Positions 61,811 to 64,000 of a stretch of DNA of 64,000 nt are shown piece after piece (position 1 is the first letter of the stretch; each line of letters starts with the position of its first letter). Made by a program: the position numbers and the translations under genes. Origin of the DNA: Climacium dendroides. Its lineage: Eukaryota; Streptophyta; Bryopsida; Hypnales; Climaciaceae. The stretch covers positions 34,289,213-34,353,212 of the forward strand of contig OX467084.1 of assembly GCA_950106755.1 (NCBI GenBank). Reading direction: 5' to 3'. Under the pieces are notes generated by a model. The model did not search any database. It was not told the DNA's origin and saw nothing but the letters and a program-made list of their open reading frames with translations.

Positions 61811-62377
61811 TCTTTCTCGCCTCTTCTTGTACTGTGGATCGCTCGTTTTTGTACATTAGGGTTACGGGAGGTCTTTGGGATCTTGAACTCGAATGGCGTG
61901 TGGATCTTAGTTGAATTGGTCTTCTTCATTTCTTTTCTGTGAAATTTCCATGTAGATGATGTTTCGTTTTCAGCTTATCGAATGGGTTGTTGGAATGTTG
62001 GGTCTCCCCTCTTTCTCGTACCATGGATCGCTCGGTTTTGTAATTTAGGGTTACGGAAGGTCGTGGGGATCTTGAATTTGAGTAGCATGGGGATCTTTGT
62101 TGAATTGGTCTTCATTTCTATTCTGTGAAATTTGAAATTGGAGGATGATCGTTTTCAGCTTATCGAATGGGTTGTTGGAATGTTGGGTCTCCCCTCTTTC
62201 TCGTACCATGGATCGCTCGTTTTTGTAATTTAGGGCTACGGGAAGTCGTGGGGATCTTGAATTTTAATAGCGTGGGGATCTTTGTTGAATTGGTCTTCAT
62301 TTCTATTCTGTGAAATTTGGAATTGGAGGATGATCGTTTTCAGCTTACCGAACGGTTTTTTGGAATGTTGGACAGGG
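61811..62377 (+). repeat. Three tandem ~185-198-bp units in the MPC1 leader
   Basis: CTCTTTCTCG starts units at 61811, 62009 and 62194. Each runs through GGATCGCTCG, TAGGG-TACGG, TTGAATTGGTCTTC, TTCTGTGAAATTT, TTTTCAGCTTA and ends TTGGAATGTTGG. The last unit ends at GTTGGACAG (a possible splice acceptor), 9 bases before the start codon. Confidence 0.9.
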
Positions 62378-62386
62378 TGAAGGATC

Positions 62387-63842
62387 ATGGCGGCGATGAG
62401 AGCGTTCTGGAACAGTCCCGTGGGACCGAAGACCACGCACTTCTGGGGCCCAGTGGCGAATTGGGGTTTCGTGGTTGCGGTAATGTTCGGAAATTGATTG
62501 AAATGGTGGATTGATTGGCTCTCATTTTGGAAATGCGGACAGGAGGGTAGGGTTTGTGAATGTTAGGGTTGGTGCTCAGCTATGTTGTTATTATAAGCGG
62601 TCTTCATTTGGTCATACATTGGAGTTATTAACGTGGAATGTCTAGTCGTTGTGAGATTTCTTCAATGGCTTGATGTGGAGGATTCGAATTGGACAGAATT
62701 GTATCTACACCTTATGTTTACATTAGTTGAATGTCACTGGTTTCTTTTTAAGTTGATCACAAGGTTTAGTCAAAGTGTGCGTTCGACATACAAGAATAAT
62801 TACGTGTCCTAAGGAAGAATTGCTAGTTTGTCACAACGATATTTTATAATGGCATCTTCAGGGTAACAATCCCTCTTCTATTCCGTGAAGTAGTTAACAG
62901 TTTTTTTATTCCTCAAACTTATTAGGGGTACAGACATAATTATGCCCAAAATTTGTATAATTTCAGCTGCAAGAATGTGGTTTAAATGGTGTGGGCGTCC
63001 ACAAGGCAACAATTCCTGCATTCGTACCAGATAGTGCTAATGAGAATTTAGGAATTGCTCTCAACTATATTAGAAACTTGAGTCAAAGAGCTGCAATAGA
63101 ATCTATCAATCAAGGCGATTATTTTCTTACAATGATAGAGAGGAAGTTGAGGCCATTGACATGTCTTGGCCTGTTTACCTCTAGAAGAAACTCTGAAATT
63201 GAGGCTCTTTACGCGTTGACATGAGCAGGTTCAGTCTCCATGACATTCTGTCTGTCCTTTATTCCTATCCATGTTGTGGGCTGTTTGGACGGTATCTTCA
63301 GACAGGTTGTCATGAATATACGTGAATTCCTTGTCAAGTGCACCCATCATAATCGCTGTGTACTGCAATGGTCATTTGATGAAATTGGGTCAAGTATGCC
63401 TATAGCATATCAGGCTATTAGTGTGAATTTTTAGGAAATCAATTTGTCGTGTCATTATTCGGAATTGAAGTGGCACTTAGTAATTGGAGATCGGTGATCG
63501 ATCTTAGGGTTGTCTGATAAGAACATTCCTACTACCGAAATTTTCTATCTACGAATCTATGCGGTAAGGCTTTGTTTAGTTTACTAGTAAAACTTCGTCC
63601 AGCTCTTCTAAGTGTCTTACAAATCTGTTGCTATGTTGTAGGGTTTGGTGGACACGCAGAAGCCACCTGAAATGATTTCGGGAAACATGACTGGCGTGAT
63701 GTGCGTGTACTCGTGTCTTTTCATGAGGTTTGCTTGGATGGTCCAGCCACGAAATTATCTCCTTTTTGGTGTTCATGCCTCCAACGAGACCGTGCAGCTG
63801 TACCAGTTCCAGCGTTGGTACCGATGGTATAGCGCTCAGTAA
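62387..63842 (+). CDS. MPC1: Mitochondrial pyruvate carrier subunit MPC1, 97 aa as read
   Basis: Exon 1 is 62387-62479 and exon 2 is 63642-63842, GT-AG, phase 0. Residues read [57 protein letters not shown] and [15 protein letters not shown]. These are the near-invariant MPC1 blocks, with the hydrophobic helices of the MPC fold. With MPC2 it forms the inner-membrane heterodimer that imports pyruvate into the mitochondrion. The stop TAA overlaps a perfect donor GTAAGT (63839-63844), so a longer C-terminus from a further exon outside the window is possible; plant MPC1 is usually about 105-110 aa. The start ATG immediately precedes the conserved N-terminal helix. The intron is 1162 bp. Confidence 0.93.
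62967..63224 (+). other. Unrecognised open stretch in the MPC1 intron
   Basis: From a TTTCAG acceptor-like site the frame stays open for 86 codons ([20 protein letters not shown] and on, with [15 protein letters not shown]). Composition is protein-like, not AT-driven. It could be an alternative exon, a captured gene fragment or chance. No family is recognised. Confidence 0.3.
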
Positions 63843-64000
63843 GTTTTCATGACTTTCATCTCGTATTGTAATCAATCTCTGCTTATGCATAAGCTCTATT
63901 GGACGACCTGTGAAGGTGGAATTGAAGTGAAGGAAAGTATTGTGGTTGTTGAAGTGATTAATTAAATACACTCTTCCTGTCCTTGCATGCATGTGATTGC

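Noticed and set aside
61531..61929. ORFs on both strands upstream of MPC1
   Set aside because: They overlap on opposite strands in a CT-rich leader and resemble no family; the transcript leader explains the composition.

Overview
This is nuclear DNA from a land plant. Intron structure and base composition look bryophyte-like (moss or relative), but that placement is an inference and the genus cannot be named from the window. Four intact eukaryotic genes have moderately GC-rich exons and GT-AG introns. They sit in AT-rich DNA made largely of decayed DNA transposons and tandem duplications. Two genes point to a plant directly: a chloroplast LHC-like protein with a transit peptide and a PCC13-62-type desiccation-related protein. 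The UPF2 protein also follows the plant form throughout.

Intact genes. (1) + strand 3892-6394: desiccation-related protein, secreted ferritin-like family, 3 exons, 320 aa. (2) + strand 17579-21592: plastid-targeted LHC-like protein with one chlorophyll-binding-type helix plus a second hydrophobic helix, 4 exons, 222 aa. (3) - strand 26690-35331: UPF2, the nonsense-mediated decay scaffold, 17 coding exons, 1239 aa; splicing all 17 exons leaves no phase break. (4) + strand 62387-63842: mitochondrial pyruvate carrier subunit MPC1, 2 coding exons visible. The four are unrelated in function and share no operon-like logic. What they do share is a 185-325 bp tandem duplication in the first intron or leader of each, two of them crossing a splice junction.

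Mobile DNA. A recurring family of about 0.2-1.0 kb elements is bounded by TTAA on both sides, with termini CCCCTAAA...TTTAGGGG. This is the signature of piggyBac-type elements, here non-autonomous. Copies lie at 1-1165 (partial), 1435-2346, 12126-13022, 13770-13992, 27461-28161 (in a UPF2 intron), 39821-40745, 44595-45604 and 49990-50626. A complete 3.8 kb CACTA element (48295-52081) has perfect inverted ends and a GTA target duplication. Other inverted-repeat elements lie at 9060-10830, 17048-17270, 22895-23481, 24443-24653, 38736-39662 and 41251-42951. Two PIF/Harbinger transposase fragments face each other at 60311-61023 as a long hairpin-forming inverted repeat.

The most unusual locus is 54296-58240, a nine-exon pseudogene. 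Its phase-compatible exons encode a ParB/sulfiredoxin-like DGNH motif followed by a permuted (motif IV before motif I) amino-methyltransferase-like domain. That architecture is familiar from phages and mobile bacterial DNA. It is broken by 13 in-frame stops and two frameshifts, and a degenerate repeat array (52758-54140) precedes it.
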